Of a stretch of DNA of 64,000 bases, positions 41,577 to 53,079 are shown piece by piece (the first letter of the stretch is position 1; each line of letters opens with the position of its first letter). The position numbers and the translations under genes are program-made. Origin of the DNA: Cephalotus follicularis (Eukaryota; Streptophyta; Magnoliopsida; Oxalidales; Cephalotaceae); the NCBI GenBank assembly GCA_001972305.1, contig BDDD01001675.1:140160-204159 (forward strand), given 5' to 3'. A model generated the notes under the pieces. It was not told the DNA's origin. It made no database searches and saw only the letters and a program-made list of their open reading frames with translations.

Positions 41577-43761
41577 ACCCCTTGTGGTGGAGTCAGTTAA
41601 CACGATATGCCTTTCTTGGCTTTCTGCACACTAATTGGCAAAATGCGTCAACGAGCAACGTTTACGTGCACATAACACGTCAACATGCAACACTGCATAG
41701 TAGCGCAATGTGTTAATGTAAACATGGAATATGGAAAAGCGTAAAGGAAAATGGGCGAACGCACCAACGCATAATGTTCCAGTAATATGATAGACCCGCG
41801 CTATGGAATGCAGAGCAGACCTGTCCTTAAGGCTGCCAAGAAGACCCACGCTATTGGACGCCAAGTAGACCTGTCCTTAAGTCTACCGAGCAGATTTGCA
41901 CTATTGAATGTAGAGGAGGTGATCCTATGGGTGAATTCTGCTCAGCGAGAAATCGTTATGGAATGATATAGTTGTGGGATGCTATAGAGTGATACTCCTC
42001 TACTACCACATGCCCAGAAAGGTTGAGGAGCGCTTAGGTTTTGTGATACCTTGAGCCAAAGAGGCCGAGGAATGTTTGTGCCTTGGAATGGTACGTATCC
42101 TTAGATGTTTATTGACATGATCCCATTCGTATAGGGGTTATAGGACTGTAGTATACGAATGGCATATCACCAGTTTATGCAGATTTAGGGGAATGGATGG
42201 TTATCAGATCTGGAACTTCGAGGAACTAGTAATTGTATCAGCCAGAACCTTTGGGAACTACCAATTGGGCTGATTGTATTGTTATCAATAGATAGAAAGG
42301 TTACGGATTGTACGGTTACAGATTGAACTATTACGGATTGTACGATTACAGATTGTACTATTACGGATTGTACGGTTACGGATTAAACAACAGTTACGGT
42401 TGCTGATTGAATGGCTATGGGTCTATATGGGTCACCGACCGAGATGAGCCCTAAGAGGATCACCGATTGAGATGACCGTGATAGACCCGTAGAGGTCACC
42501 GACCGAGCTGAGTCCTAGGGGGATCACCGACTGAGTTGACCAATATGGATCACAAACCGAGATGAGCCCTAAGGGATCACCGACCGAGATGAGCCATAAG
42601 GATTGCTTACTGAGATGAGTCCTAAGGGGATCACCGTCAGAGTTGACCCATTGGATCACCAACCGATATGAGCCCTAAGAGGATCATCGACCAAGATGAG
42701 CCATAAGGGGTCACTGATTTAGATTAAACACCTCACGGTATGGTTAAGGTACGTTATACGGTTACGGTACGATTATGGAATGGATATAGTACGGTTATGG
42801 AATGGATATAGTACAGTTATGGAACGAATACAGAATGATTATGAAACGGATACGGCATGGTTATTGAAGTGTCATGGAAGGGTTATCGTGCGATTATGTA
42901 TTGTACGGTTATGGATCAAATCATTATGGATCGTATCGTTATGAACCCTATGGTTATGAATATATGTAATATGTGGTTAACTACTTGTATATACTGGTAT
43001 GGGACAGTATATACATTTAGTTAGCCTCTAGATGGTTAACTCTTTATATATGCTGGTATGGGACAGTATATATATGTAGTTAATATCTAGATTATTATCA
43101 GACGAATGTGTATTGTTAATTTTGTGACTTATGAACATGTATGATTCTCATAACATCATATATATATCTGTTGCATCCTTATTGCATATGTATATTGTAC
43201 ACAACCTTTGAGTTGCTGACCCATTCATTTTAATGGGCTAGGTGACTCACAGTAGTGATCAACCGGGCTAAATCGCAAAGTAAGGAACGAAATCCCCTTC
43301 GACCTACCTTGTATAATAGTGGCTATGGAAATGAATAGATATTGTATGAGAGACATGTTTTAATTCAGCTATTGACCTGCCGACTTGTAGTAGTGCTTCG
43401 TATATATGTGTGTTGATGTACTATATATAGATGGGTTCATCTATTGAGGTATTTGAATGAATATCTTTGCATGCATGTGGTATATTATTGGAATCCTCCT
43501 ACAGGAGTGTGGTTTGCTGAGGGCTGAGCCCCTTACATGAATTATGTTTTCTTTTACAGGGGACATAGTCCGATAAACAGATACTACATGCCTGATTTTC
43601 GTAAAATTATAAGAGTTAGAATATATATATATCGCTGAGATGATGTGATTGATTAAAGTTTTAAATTTGCAGCACTTTTGAATATGGATTTGGATTGATT
43701 GAATGGATGGCATATCACGTGTCGAACCTTGGGGGTTTCCTTCGGGGTTCGGGGCATGACA
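41577..43761 (+). repeat. gypsy-type LTR remnant, 3' part
   Basis: No gene. The end TTCGGGGTTCGGGGCATGACA (43741-43761) is the inverted match of a TGT-ATGCCC-type gypsy LTR start, and the tract GAGGGCTGAGCCCCTTAC near 43520 is common in such LTRs. The left side has degenerate GCGTCAACG motifs (41640-41780) and two imperfect ~53-bp repeats around GACCTGTCCTTAAG (41785-41895). The middle is minisatellite. Assignment to a gypsy LTR is by its end and style only. Confidence 0.55.
42295..42995 (+). repeat. Three adjacent minisatellite arrays
   Basis: 42295-42420: units of about 20-25 bp around TTACGGATTGTACGGTTACA. 42430-42725: about eleven units of 23-37 bp around GGATCACCGACCGAGATGAG with CCCTAAGG. 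42740-42960: loose units around GGTTATGGAATGGATATAGT. Units are diverged from each other. Open frames read here are repeat artefacts. Confidence 0.9.
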
Positions 43762-44186
43762 TCACACCCTAAGTGTAAAGCATCCTATTCATGTATGTCC
43801 TTTCCTCATACGTCTATTATGACACCCTCTCGGAAAGGTGAATTCCTTGAACATATGGCAGTGGCCAAATTAAGGAATTCTTAAGTGCCATTCCATTTAA
43901 GCGCCTTGCTGACGTACTGTCTTTGGGGAAGCCAAACAACCTACTCGATCTAACCTTATAGATCTTAGTTCCCAAAATGTAGGGAGTCTCTCCCAAAACC
44001 TATATGGAGAAGTTCTTGGTAAACTATACTTCAAAATACCCACCTCATTCCCCATGACTGGTTGGTTGTCCACGTACATAACAAAGAATATGATATCGGG
44101 GTTATCTTATTGCATATAGACCCATGGCACAACTATATTTTGATAAATCAAAACAGATGTTTTTGCTACGGGTTATTTGCTTAAGG
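43762..44186 (-). pseudogene. copia RT scrap
   Basis: Minus-strand reading resembles the middle-to-end of copia RT: YVDNQPVMGNEVGILK, then a degenerate version of the segment seen in copia B as LGEATYILGIRIFRDRSNRL and QYISKVLKRFSMENSKRD. Short and very decayed; older than the LTR pieces around it. Confidence 0.65.
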
Positions 44187-45249
44187 TGTAATGCCCGAAA
44201 ATTCCATTAACGTATTATTGTAATCTTATAGAGAATAATGGATTTTTCTGACTTATGGCTTTGGATTTTGAGTAAAGAATGTTCATATTGAAGTGTTGAT
44301 TTAGAATTCAAGAAAAGGGCATTGAGCGTCGACGCTAGGAAATGGCGTCCACGCCAAAGAGTGAACACTACACTTAAGGCTTTTGGCCTTAAAGCCTCGA
44401 CGCCATGAAATCGCGTCAATGCCAGGAAGTAAGGTGCGACACTAAGGGTCCTTGCCCGAACGCGTCGACGCCAAGAGATGAATTTTAATGCAGTTCGTGG
44501 AACCTTTTAGCGCTAAGGAGAATGGTCAACGCGTCAATGTGCATTGTAAACGTTGACGCCTAAACTGTCAGTACAATAAGACAAAAGAACTTACAGAAGA
44601 CACGCGAACGATAGGTGTGAGACACTTTATCTCTTCCCCAAGCAGCACTGAAATGGCAAAGAGAAGAGATAGAAGGGACGTTTGTGAAAACGACAGAGAG
44701 AGAGAGGCACACGGTGCCCTGCATGAGTGAGGGAAAGAAAGACAGAAAAACTCCCAAAATGCGCGCCTCTCATCTCCTTCCTTTAGCGCCCGAAAGAGGA
44801 AGAAAGAGAGAAAGAAACATGAGAGAAACAAGAGGGAGAAAGAGAGAGAACCATTTCTCCATTGTTGAACTGGTAAATGTTTGAAAGCTTGGGAGTTGGA
44901 AGCACGAACTTGGAGCAGTTGTGCCGGACCTGGAAGCGCAAAGCTACTGTTCGGTGGAACTTAAAGAGGTGGACTTCGATTCCTAACTTGGAATCTGAGG
45001 TAGGGACTATATGCTTGCCTTTTTTTAGTTAAAAAATAATGGATGTTCATTTGGTGGAATGCATGAATGTTGGATTGTGGTTGTGCATATTGAGGTTTGC
45101 CATAATTTGTATGCATGGTATGATTTGGAGTGAAAATGGATTGAGTTGCATGTGTTGCATGCATGATTCCTACTGGTTTGAGACACTGATGCGATTTCGA
45201 CATTATTGTGGTTCGCTACACGTTTAGCATGTAAAGTTGTTATTTTTAA
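44187..45249 (+). repeat. gypsy LTR start portion
   Basis: TGTAATGCCCGAAAATTCC at 44187, then GCGTCGACGC-type block 1 (44325-44575) at about 140-390 bp from the start, a GAGAGAGAGA purine stretch, and the donor-like box AAAGAGGTGGACTTCG with TCCTAACTTGGAATCTGAGG and TAGGG (44970-45005). The layout equals the G3 LTRs up to this point. It gives way to the Athila-like LTR near 45250. Confidence 0.75.
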
Positions 45250-45374
45250 TGATTTATATGTAATAGTTTTATGCTTGGCATAGACTACTTCAGTTGTGTT
45301 ATGTTAATTTTCAGGTACAAGGCAAAAAAGACCAAAGTGCGTGAAGAATGAGCTAAATTGGTGAAATTTTTGTA

Positions 45375-45785
45375 GAAAACAGAGTTAAGCATCAACGCCT
45401 AGGCCTTAAGCCGACCGCCTAACCCTTATGCGTTGACGGTACAATATAAAGCCTCGACGATTTGAACTTGGATGAACAAATCTGTAGTTTTTATGATTTT
45501 CGTCAACACCAATCCATTTGTCGTCAACGTGCCGGGAATTCAATGTTTAGGCGTCAACGCCATGATAAAGACGTCAACACCAAAAATGCACAAATCAAGC
45601 AGTAGCTTAAACGTTAACGTGCGGCAATAAAGACGTCAACGCCTCTAGACTTCACGAGTTAAGCGTCAATGCCTTGCTTCTAAGCGTCGACGCTTAACAC
45701 TCAAAATAGCTAAAGAATGCAACATTCGAGTCGACGCTTAGCACGTCAATGTACCAAAGCGTCGACGCTTAAGACGTCTGACAAC
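45375..45785 (+). repeat. GCGTCGACGC-type motif array in the Athila-like LTR
   Basis: Over twelve copies or CpG-decayed variants (GCATCAACGCC, GGCGTCAACGCC, GACGTCAACGCC, AAGCGTCGACGCTTAA twice, GAGTCGACGCTTAG). Three more at 46495-46560 (CCGTCGACGCC, AGCGTCGACGCTTT, ACATCGACGCC). Confidence 0.85.
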
Positions 45786-46167
45786 AAATATGGAAAGTTT
45801 AGATTTTTGCCAGTTTTGTAAGCAGGTTATTTTATTTTTGTTTTCCTGCAACTTTGTAAGTATAAATGCACTACACTGTCGGCCAAAATAGTGTATGTGT
45901 AGCCACCCTCTTGCTCTCTTTTCTTCTTTAATTCAGTTTTTAGTTTATACAATGTTGAGTAGCTAACTTAGTAAGGTTTTTGGGTTAGAACAAAGCCATT
46001 CGATTGTATTGTTTCAATTCCAACAATAAAAATCCTTGAATATTTGATTTGTTCTTCAAATTTTTACCTCCACACACACTTTGTCTGTCTGATTAAAATC
46101 CACAAACATCTTGTCACTGAATAAGAACGTCGGAGAATAAACGGTTTTTAATGCAATCAATGGAGTC

Positions 46168-46320
46168 TACTCATACGGTTTGTCACAACAAACATAGTCC
46201 GTATAGACCTAGCATGTCTACTCATACGATTAGCCACTGCTGCCGTACTTCGTATAGACCTAGCATGACTACTCATACGATTTGTCATCACAGTCGCACT
46301 CTGTATCGACCTAGATGCCG
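46168..46320 (+). repeat. 51-bp tandem repeat, three units
   Basis: Units starting TACTCATACGRTTWG at 46168, 46219 and 46270, each with CGTATAGACCTAGCATG or a near form. They are diverged mainly in the middle. Inside the Athila-like LTR. Confidence 0.9.
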
Positions 46321-46756
46321 TTGGTTATCATGGTTTGATCATTCAAGTAAGTGAATTGTTCAATATAATCTATGGTAAGTTGCTATACCCGAAAACCGAT
46401 TTTCTCTTGCACATTTCATTTAGTTTATTTTCTGCTTGATTAGTTAGTAAATTTGCATGCTTTGTTTCTGTTAAATACGTATTAGTGCTTTGACCGTCGA
46501 CGCCTACCCCGTAAGCGTCGACGCTTTCCTGTTTTAATTCTATTAACATCGACGCCTTTATTCCCTATTTTAATTAATTAGTTTATTTTGCATGTTTAGG
46601 AGTAGTTTTGATAAGTAACCTTATGTTTTGTATGATATGCCTATGTTAAATAGATTAAAATTAATTTAACTTGATTTCCCAGTGTTCGACCCGTTACTGC
46701 ACAACCGTGCACTTGCTGTAAAAATTTAAAACATTCAAAACATGTGAACAAGTTTT

Positions 46757-46773
46757 TGGAGCCGTTGTCGTGG
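46757..46773 (+). other. primer-binding-site-like string of the Athila-like element
   Basis: TGGAGCCGTTGTCGTGG, three differences from the usual Athila/Tat TGGCGCCGTTGCCGGGG; placed just after the LTR end. Confidence 0.75.
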
Positions 46774-47001
46774 AAATAAGTTTTAAATTAGTTTTAATTT
46801 AATTAACTGATTCGTAGTATTTAGTTTAATTACTATTCAAAAAGATGCATTATGTGTTTTTATTTTCTGTTTTAAATTTCTGTTATTTTGTTTACGTTTA
46901 GTATTTTCTGTTTTAGTGTGTGTTTTGCATTAGTTATTCATTCCCCGTTTGTGCTTTCCGTTAGTTTTTTGTTCGTTTTTCGTTTTTGTTTTTGTTAATG
47001 T

Positions 47002-47795
47002 ATGACTGAGTGGGTTCGTGGTCCAAATCAACGTTTAGAGAGAATTAATCAACCTGCAGCAATTACGGACGAACGACCCATACAAGCTCTACACGATAGA
47101 TTTTACCCTGCGAGGACAGCGCAACCGTCCTGTATCCTATTGCCTGCCTCTCTAGGGAAAAATTTTGAGTTAAAATCTCAGTTAATTAACATGCTCCCGA
47201 ACTTTCATGGTTTACCCAATGAGGATGCATATCTCTTCCTTCGTGAATTCGAGGAGGTGTGTGCCCTCATGAAACTTCCGCAACTCTCGGATGACGCAAT
47301 CAAATTACATTTTATCAATTTTTCTCTGAAAGATGGAGCTAAGAAGTGGCTATACAGTCTTCCCAATATTTCCATCTCTACATGGGACCATTTCACTGTC
47401 TCGTTCCTTATGAAATTATTTCCACTTCACAAAACCAATAAGCTTAGGAACGACATTCTCCAGTTTCGCCAGTGACTGAATGAATCATTTTATAGGTGTA
47501 GAGAACATTTTAAAGACCCTCTCTTATAGTGTCCTTATCATGGTTTAAACATGTGGCATTTATGCTAAATCATTTACGGATGGATCAACTACCAGACCAA
47601 TGTGTCCTAATGGGTTCACCTCATACACCGATGAAAACGAGGCTTGAAATTTCCTATTAGATTTGGGTGAGCAAACTAGGGAGTGAGAGTCCACTCAAGC
47701 TTCTTACAGAGCTTTACCGAATAAGGGTACGTTATAGAAGGAGCAGTTTCCAAGGAGGCACAGTTAGATAGCCTCCTCATGAGATTGGAGACGAT
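47002..47795 (+). pseudogene. Athila/Tat-like gag, broken
   Basis: Open for 157 codons from ATG 47002: ELKSQLINMLPNFHGLPNED, YLFLREFEEVCALMKLPQLS, IKLHFINFSLKDGAKKWLYS and WDHFTVSFLMKLFPLHKTNK are the retrotransposon gag (capsid) pattern of the Athila/Tat group. Decayed gag-like sequence continues to 47795, where a copia LTR starts. The capsid-type role is known for the family. Confidence 0.85.
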
Positions 47796-49631
47796 TGTTA
47801 GGGTTTCCGTGCTAGTAAATCTGTTGGAAACGAACAAAACCGAATCCAATGCCATAAATGGAAAAAAGGTATAAAGGGTGTAAAACAAAACAAAACATAC
47901 AATCATGGAAGCGGAATAACACCCTATTTAAACAAAACAAGTCCATTATGACACGTCCACAGACCACATGGATGGCCACAACATCTACAGAATTGAATCG
48001 GTGTCACCATTACAAACAATGGTGACACACAAGCATGGCAAAAGGAAGAAGGACCAAGAATTATACCAGCGGGTGAAGGCTCCTTCTTTCTTTGCCGGTA
48101 CAAGCTTGAGTAGATTCCCCTATGATGTTCTCCAAGTCACAGAAACAACAAGCAATCCAACCAACAATGATAAAGTGTATGAACTCTCTCTCTCTCACAT
48201 AGCTTAGAAAAGGTATATTGATATTGACCAATAATGTCAATGATCAATCCACCCTAGATAAGCTCTTGCTTGATGTATCACAGATGAAGAGAACACACTG
48301 CAGAGAAGAATTCGAGCTCTCCTGCCCAGCAAAACTCAAACTTTTTCCACACCTTTCTTTTCTGCAGAAAATGCCTATATCTAGCCCTCTTGTTTCTCTC
48401 CCAATCTCCCATTAACCTTAGATCATGGTCCTCACTCCCTAGGAGTCTGAAGCCATGATCCCCACGTTTCTAAAACGTGTAAAATCAAGAGAAACTGGCT
48501 AAGGATGTGAGAGAAAGCATGCCCACGAAGTGAGCTCGTGCACAGGTTGCACGTTCAGCTCAAAGACGTCGACGCCTTTTCAAAAGACATCGACGTCCTT
48601 GCAATGTGGCACTAAAAGCATCGATGCTTTCTAAAATACATCGACGCCTTTCAAAATGTTAAGCATCGAAGTCTTTCTAAAAGCATTAAGAGTCTGGCCA
48701 GTGAAGCATTAAGAGTCTAACTCCTTTAGTGATCTCATGTACCCTTCGAATATTGGTTAAGTAAGATCAAACATATGTGTTTCCACAAAATGCAGAATCC
48801 ACATAACCGATATTTGACACCAAGACTAAATATGTCCAACATATTAAAGATCTAATCATTATAAGGCAGGGACCCATTAAAATCTTGGTTAAAACGAGAG
48901 GTGTTCATAAATTACCGAAATACCCCTCGGGTCCGGTTTAGCCATTCTAAATGGTCCTCGACCAATTTAAATGCTCTCGGAATAATATCTAATATTATCC
49001 ATATGGAAAAATTAATCTAATTAATTTTCCCATAATTTATTACCTATCTCATTAACCCTAGATTTTCTAAGTCGTCAGTTCACGTGTACTATAATCCCTT
49101 TTCATGCTTGGCCCCGATTGAGGTCTAGGGTAAGGATATGTGTCAACCCTAGATAGTACCTCAATGGCTAAAATATGTGATCATTACTATGACCTTTGGT
49201 AAACTCTCCGGAAATCTAATTTCCAGTCTACCTCAACCTTGGCCAAGGATTTCATAAGTCAAAAGTATAATCAAACCATAATAGGGCCGATCACCTTCGC
49301 TCAGGTGTGACAATCCCTTATTGCGCACTCACTTATATTCGTAAAGATTCGATCATACCCAAAGACCACCCGATTGCCAGCCCTGCGTAAGGACTGGGTA
49401 AGGTGGAGATCAAAGCATAACCATCTCGATACAATATAGAGTAGTCACTGAGGTCTAAGGATCATATGAGTTTAAGAACTAGCTAAGTGATCATCACTTA
49501 TACACAACCGCAACAAGTATGAGTCACTACTGACACGAGAATAGCGACTATCCAAACAGTGCCTCCTACGCGGGTCCAGTTCAGTGTACACGCTCCCAGC
49601 GTGCACCCCGTATTTTCCCTAGTGTCCAACA
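47796..49631 (-). repeat. copia LTR, minus strand
   Basis: Minus strand starts TGTTGGACACTAGGG (49631) and ends GGAAACCCTAACA (47796), about 1836 bp. Texture is that of a copia LTR (reverse of GATCAATCC-like and poly-region phrases, AATTAATTTTCCCATAAT). It contains GCGTCGACGC-type motifs at 48560-48695. The left flank is Athila-like gag; the right flank is the G4 LTR. It may be the 3' LTR of copia B (same strand, which resumes at 59249), but no shared sequence proves it. Confidence 0.65.
48560..48695 (-). repeat. GCGTCGACGC-type motif array in a copia LTR
   Basis: Six copies (GACGTCGACGCC, ACATCGACGTCC, GCATCGATGCTTTC, ACATCGACGCC, GCATCGAAGTC and a decayed one) spaced 20-35 bp. Confidence 0.8.
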
Positions 49632-50270
49632 CAGCCGAATCTGCCCTGTTAGTGTGCAATAATCTGCTGTGCAATTGTTTCCTTAAATCTATAGAGGTAA
49701 TCTCAATCCTTGGTAGTTTCTTTTGGCTTAAATTCACTTGGTTTATTGTACATGTCTAAGCTTGTTCTTATTTTGTATTCTTTGGCCCCTGTTTTGTATG
49801 CAGCCAATTTTTGATACTGTTGTAGTGGTATTCCTACTGTTTTCTAGGTTCTCTAATACCGTTACAGGTTAGTAAATTCGTTTTTCCCAGTGATAATATT
49901 GTTCTAATGGCTTACTTTGAGTTTTTGTGCTCCTGGTGTCTTGGGGTCTTTAATTCCTGTCTAAATGTGTTATCATTGTGTTAGTGATATTGCAAACACG
50001 TTTTATACTCATATATGTGTCACAAACTTGTTTTATAACATCTGTAATCGATTAGACACAAAATATGGACATATACATCCATTGTCTTTTTGCTTCCTTT
50101 TGAAAGATAAATCACTGTCAGGTTGTTTCCTTGTCAAATCTGTGTTTCTATGTCACCTACAAGTCATATATGATCATATGTTTATGTCCATATGCCTCTA
50201 GTTTGTTGTAGAAACCATTTGAACCATTTTCAGTAGCAAATCGTTGAATTTCCAACTGTTCTGTCACCCA

Positions 50271-50465
50271 GAATAGTCAACTGTCTTTGTGGACAGTCGG
50301 CTGGAATGGTTGTGTAGCCGACTGCCATATGAATGCAGTCGACTGCCTTGGTTGTGTAGTCGACTGCCTGCACTTTTAATTATGTAGTCGACTGGACCAT
50401 ATGAATAGTCGACTACCAAGCCTCCCCAGTCGACTGGAGCCCTGTTTTAGTCGACTGTTTTGCCC
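50271..50465 (+). repeat. CAGTCGACTG-type motif block in the G4 5' LTR
   Basis: About ten copies (CAGTCGGCTG, TAGCCGACTG, CAGTCGACTG, TAGTCGACTG, TAGTCGACTA); same place as in G2 and in the 3' LTR (57660-57870). Confidence 0.88.
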
Positions 50466-50989
50466 TGGAATGTGCTGTTTTCAACTGTTTTGATTCGTTT
50501 GATCCCCGAATCGAACCAAATCTTTTTCAAACACTGTTAAGAGTCTGTTTAACGCTTCTGATGTGTCTTAGACTCTTACACGTATGATTTTGAATGCCTT
50601 TTAGATTGTATAATTCAAAGGAGAAATTGTTTTGATCGCCTACTCGTAAGTACTTTGTAAGCACATAAGGTACGGATTTTCTGTTCCTTGGCTATCTGAC
50701 ATTCGAACTGAAACTGTTTTGCTAAGCATCTTCGTTTATGAAATCAACGATGTTTCATGATTTTGATACGTTTCGAATTTAAGGTTGGTTTGACATTTTA
50801 ATTTATTCCGACTTTATATATACGATATGTTATGGTACGATATATTAAGATACGATATGTTATGATATGATATGTTATAATACCATTGTGAGTGGTTTTT
50901 GAATATGTTGTGTGAAAACATATTCATGTGATTTAAGTTGATTTTGATAAATCAATTATTTTTTAATTAAATACTGAGTATTGTACCCA

Positions 50990-51249
50990 CCTATGGGGCG
51001 TATCCATAGGCACGTCGTGGGCTTGGCACGAGGACGTGACACTTCCGTAGCAGTGTGATTAGACTACGGCGTCTCTGAGTGTATGAACAGATCCCATGAG
51101 GTGGATTTGTGGATCCGCTATGTATGATAGAGGCGTATGAATCGATTCTAGTTTATGTGATCTGAGGTGAATTCAGATATATGGTCCGAGGTGTGATCGG
51201 ATATGTGTATATGAGAATTGACTTGTGTAGTGCCGTACACTTCAATTCT
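50990..51249 (+). promoter_or_regulatory. Conserved stem-loop module in the G4 5' LTR
   Basis: CCTATGG/CCATAGG (50990-51010), CACGTC/GACGTG (51011-51038), CCGTAG/CTACGG around 51044-51070, and a long hairpin AGAATTGA...GTGTA-GTGCCG-TACAC...TCAATTCT (51212-51249). Repeated in the 3' LTR at 58399-58660. Confidence 0.65.
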
Positions 51250-51844
51250 AGTGGGCATGTGGAATTAGCGTCTCCCTTGCCAAAATTTGTGATATGTGAT
51301 ATGAATATGGCTCAGTATGTTTTATGAACTATGATTTATAACGTTCCGTAATTGTTTAAAAAAATGTGCAATTGTCATTTGAATGTGATTAAACTGTTTT
51401 ATCTATTAAAGATTTCTGTTACGTTATTATTGGATTATTCACGTTTTTAAAGTACTGTTTACTGTTTTATTTCCCTTATCCGTACTGAGGTTTGCTCAGC
51501 CGCGTTTTTGTTTCCATGCGACAGGTTTTCAGGAGCAGCGGGGGAAAGTGTGATTGAGTGATGACCACCCTATGTGTTGGATCCTTAGGAGAGTGATCCT
51601 TATGTTATGTTTAGTGGTCTGAAATATGGATTATTATGTTTTATGTTTTATGTTTTAAATTGGAACTGATTTAGGTTTTGAATTTTCCGCAACTACTTAA
51701 TGTGTTAGATGGTTAAGCATTATTGTTTTGATAAGACTGCCACGCTTTGGCTATTATTGACTAATAAAGCAAACTTATGATTTGTTATGTTATGTATGAT
51801 TTGACCCTGTGACGACTCCCGCCGTCCGGGGGTGTTACAGATTG

Positions 51845-51855
51845 TGGTATCAGAG
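51845..51855 (+). other. primer-binding site of G4
   Basis: TGGTATCAGAG, initiator-Met type, five bases after the LTR end. Confidence 0.93.
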
Positions 51856-51933
51856 AATTAGGTTTTGTTTCCTTAGAAGACCTAACTCGTTTTGTTCCTT
51901 GTGATGTTTTATGCTTTGGATGCCTTTTCGTAG

Positions 51934-53070
51934 ATGGCACGTGCAAGGAATGCTGCTCGGAGGACTGCACCCGTTGAGGCTCAGGAAGTTAGAAATGAGC
52001 CTACTATGGAGGAGCTTGTACGTCAGGCGGTCGCTCAGGAGATACGACGCGTGTTGAATGAGCAGAATCTGAATCAGGACCGTAGGGAGCCGGTTGCTGC
52101 TAATGATGCTCCAGCTGATGTTCAGTTGGGAAGAGATGCTGGAGACAGGACTGATACGCCCACTTATGTTTGGCTAGAGCGGTTCCAGAAGCAGAGACTG
52201 CAGTCTTTCAGCTCAGCCTTGACTCCGGTGGAAGCTGAGCGCTGGATTGCTAATATGGACAGGATCTTTGATGTGCTTGGTTGCAGTGATGAACAGAATA
52301 TTAAGTTAGATGTGTACAAGCTTGAGGGTGATGCTCAGAAATGGTGGAAAGCTGTGGTTTTGGCTTAAGGGTGGCAACTATGCAGAGACTTTTACCTGGT
52401 CTGAGATTTGCGAGGTCTTTTATCAGCAGTATTTTCCCACCGCTGATAAGGAGGCTTACGCCAGGGAGTTTATCAATACCAGATAGAAGGATGGAGAGTC
52501 GGTGACAGAGTTCTTGACCCATTTCACTAGGCTTGCTGGTTTTGCTGGTTCTGCGGCAGGGACAGCATTGGAACAGGAAGAAAAGTTCAAGTGGAAGTTG
52601 CACTATCAGTTCCGGGGTAAATTGATCAACACCAGGTATGCTGATGTATCTGAAGTGGCTAATGCGACTAAGAACATTGAGCTGGAAAGGTTAGATTTCC
52701 AGGCTGCTCGACAGGAGTTTGACAGAAAGTGAAACAGAGGTGATGCTCAGGGGCAAGGTTCTGGACAGAATAAGAATAGGAATGGTAGGCGAGGGAAGAG
52801 AAATTATAACCGGGGACAGCAATATCCCGGTAATGACCCGAGGCAGACACAGGGAGCTGCGGATGTCCAGATTGCCAAGTGTGATGTGTGTGGTAGACAG
52901 CATCCGGTGGGAGTATGCTATAAGGCTATCGGGGCCTGTTTTGTTTGTGGACAGAAAGGGTATTTCGTGAAGGATTGTCCTGACCCTCGTGCGAAGGAAA
53001 GGAAGGGGAACAATGCAGATCGTGGACAGCGTAATGTGGGAGGTCGTGTCTTTGCTATCACGACTCAGTA
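51934..53070 (+). pseudogene. gag of G4, broken
   Basis: ATG 51934 follows CCTTTTCGTAG, an acceptor-like string shared with G2. MARARNAARRTAPVEAQEVR, then the capsid core (VEAERWIANMDRIFDVLGCS, KLEGDAQKWWKAVVLA, TEFLTHFTRLAGFAGSAAG, ELERLDFQAARQEFDRK), a basic Gly/Asn/Arg tail and a CCHC knuckle (CFVCGQKGYFVKDC, 52937). Capsid and RNA-binding roles are those known for the family. Broken. Confidence 0.9.
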
Positions 53071-53079
53071 GGCAGCTAA

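Larger units (their letters stand above)
45250..47795 (+). mobile_element. Athila/Tat-like Ty3/gypsy element: LTR, primer site, gag
   Basis: LTR (about 45250-46750) ends with the wording typical of this group (CCCAGTGTTCGACCCG, CCGTGCACTTGC), followed by a primer-site-like string (TTTTTGGAGCCGTTGTCGTGG, related to the TGGCGCCGTTGCCGGGGA of Athila/Tat, tRNA-Asp), a T-rich leader and gag from 47002. Nothing after gag is seen; a copia LTR begins at 47796. The left LTR boundary is a guess (TGATTTATATG). Broken. Confidence 0.78.
49632..51839 (+). repeat. 5' LTR of G4
   Basis: Matches 57023-59248 of the 3' LTR; ends GTCCGGGGGTGTTACA before the primer site. It carries the CAGTCGACTG-type block (50271-50465), stem-loop module (50990-51056) and hairpin AGAATTGA/TCAATTCT (51212-51249). 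Confidence 0.92.

Noticed and set aside
42432-42662. Minus-strand open frame with repeated SVGDPLG-like peptides
   Set aside because: Translation of the 42430-42725 minisatellite; unit lengths vary, so there is no steady reading frame.
46757-46773. Initiator-Met primer site for the Athila-like element
   Set aside because: The string fits the tRNA-Asp-type site of Athila/Tat better than TGGTATCAGAGC.
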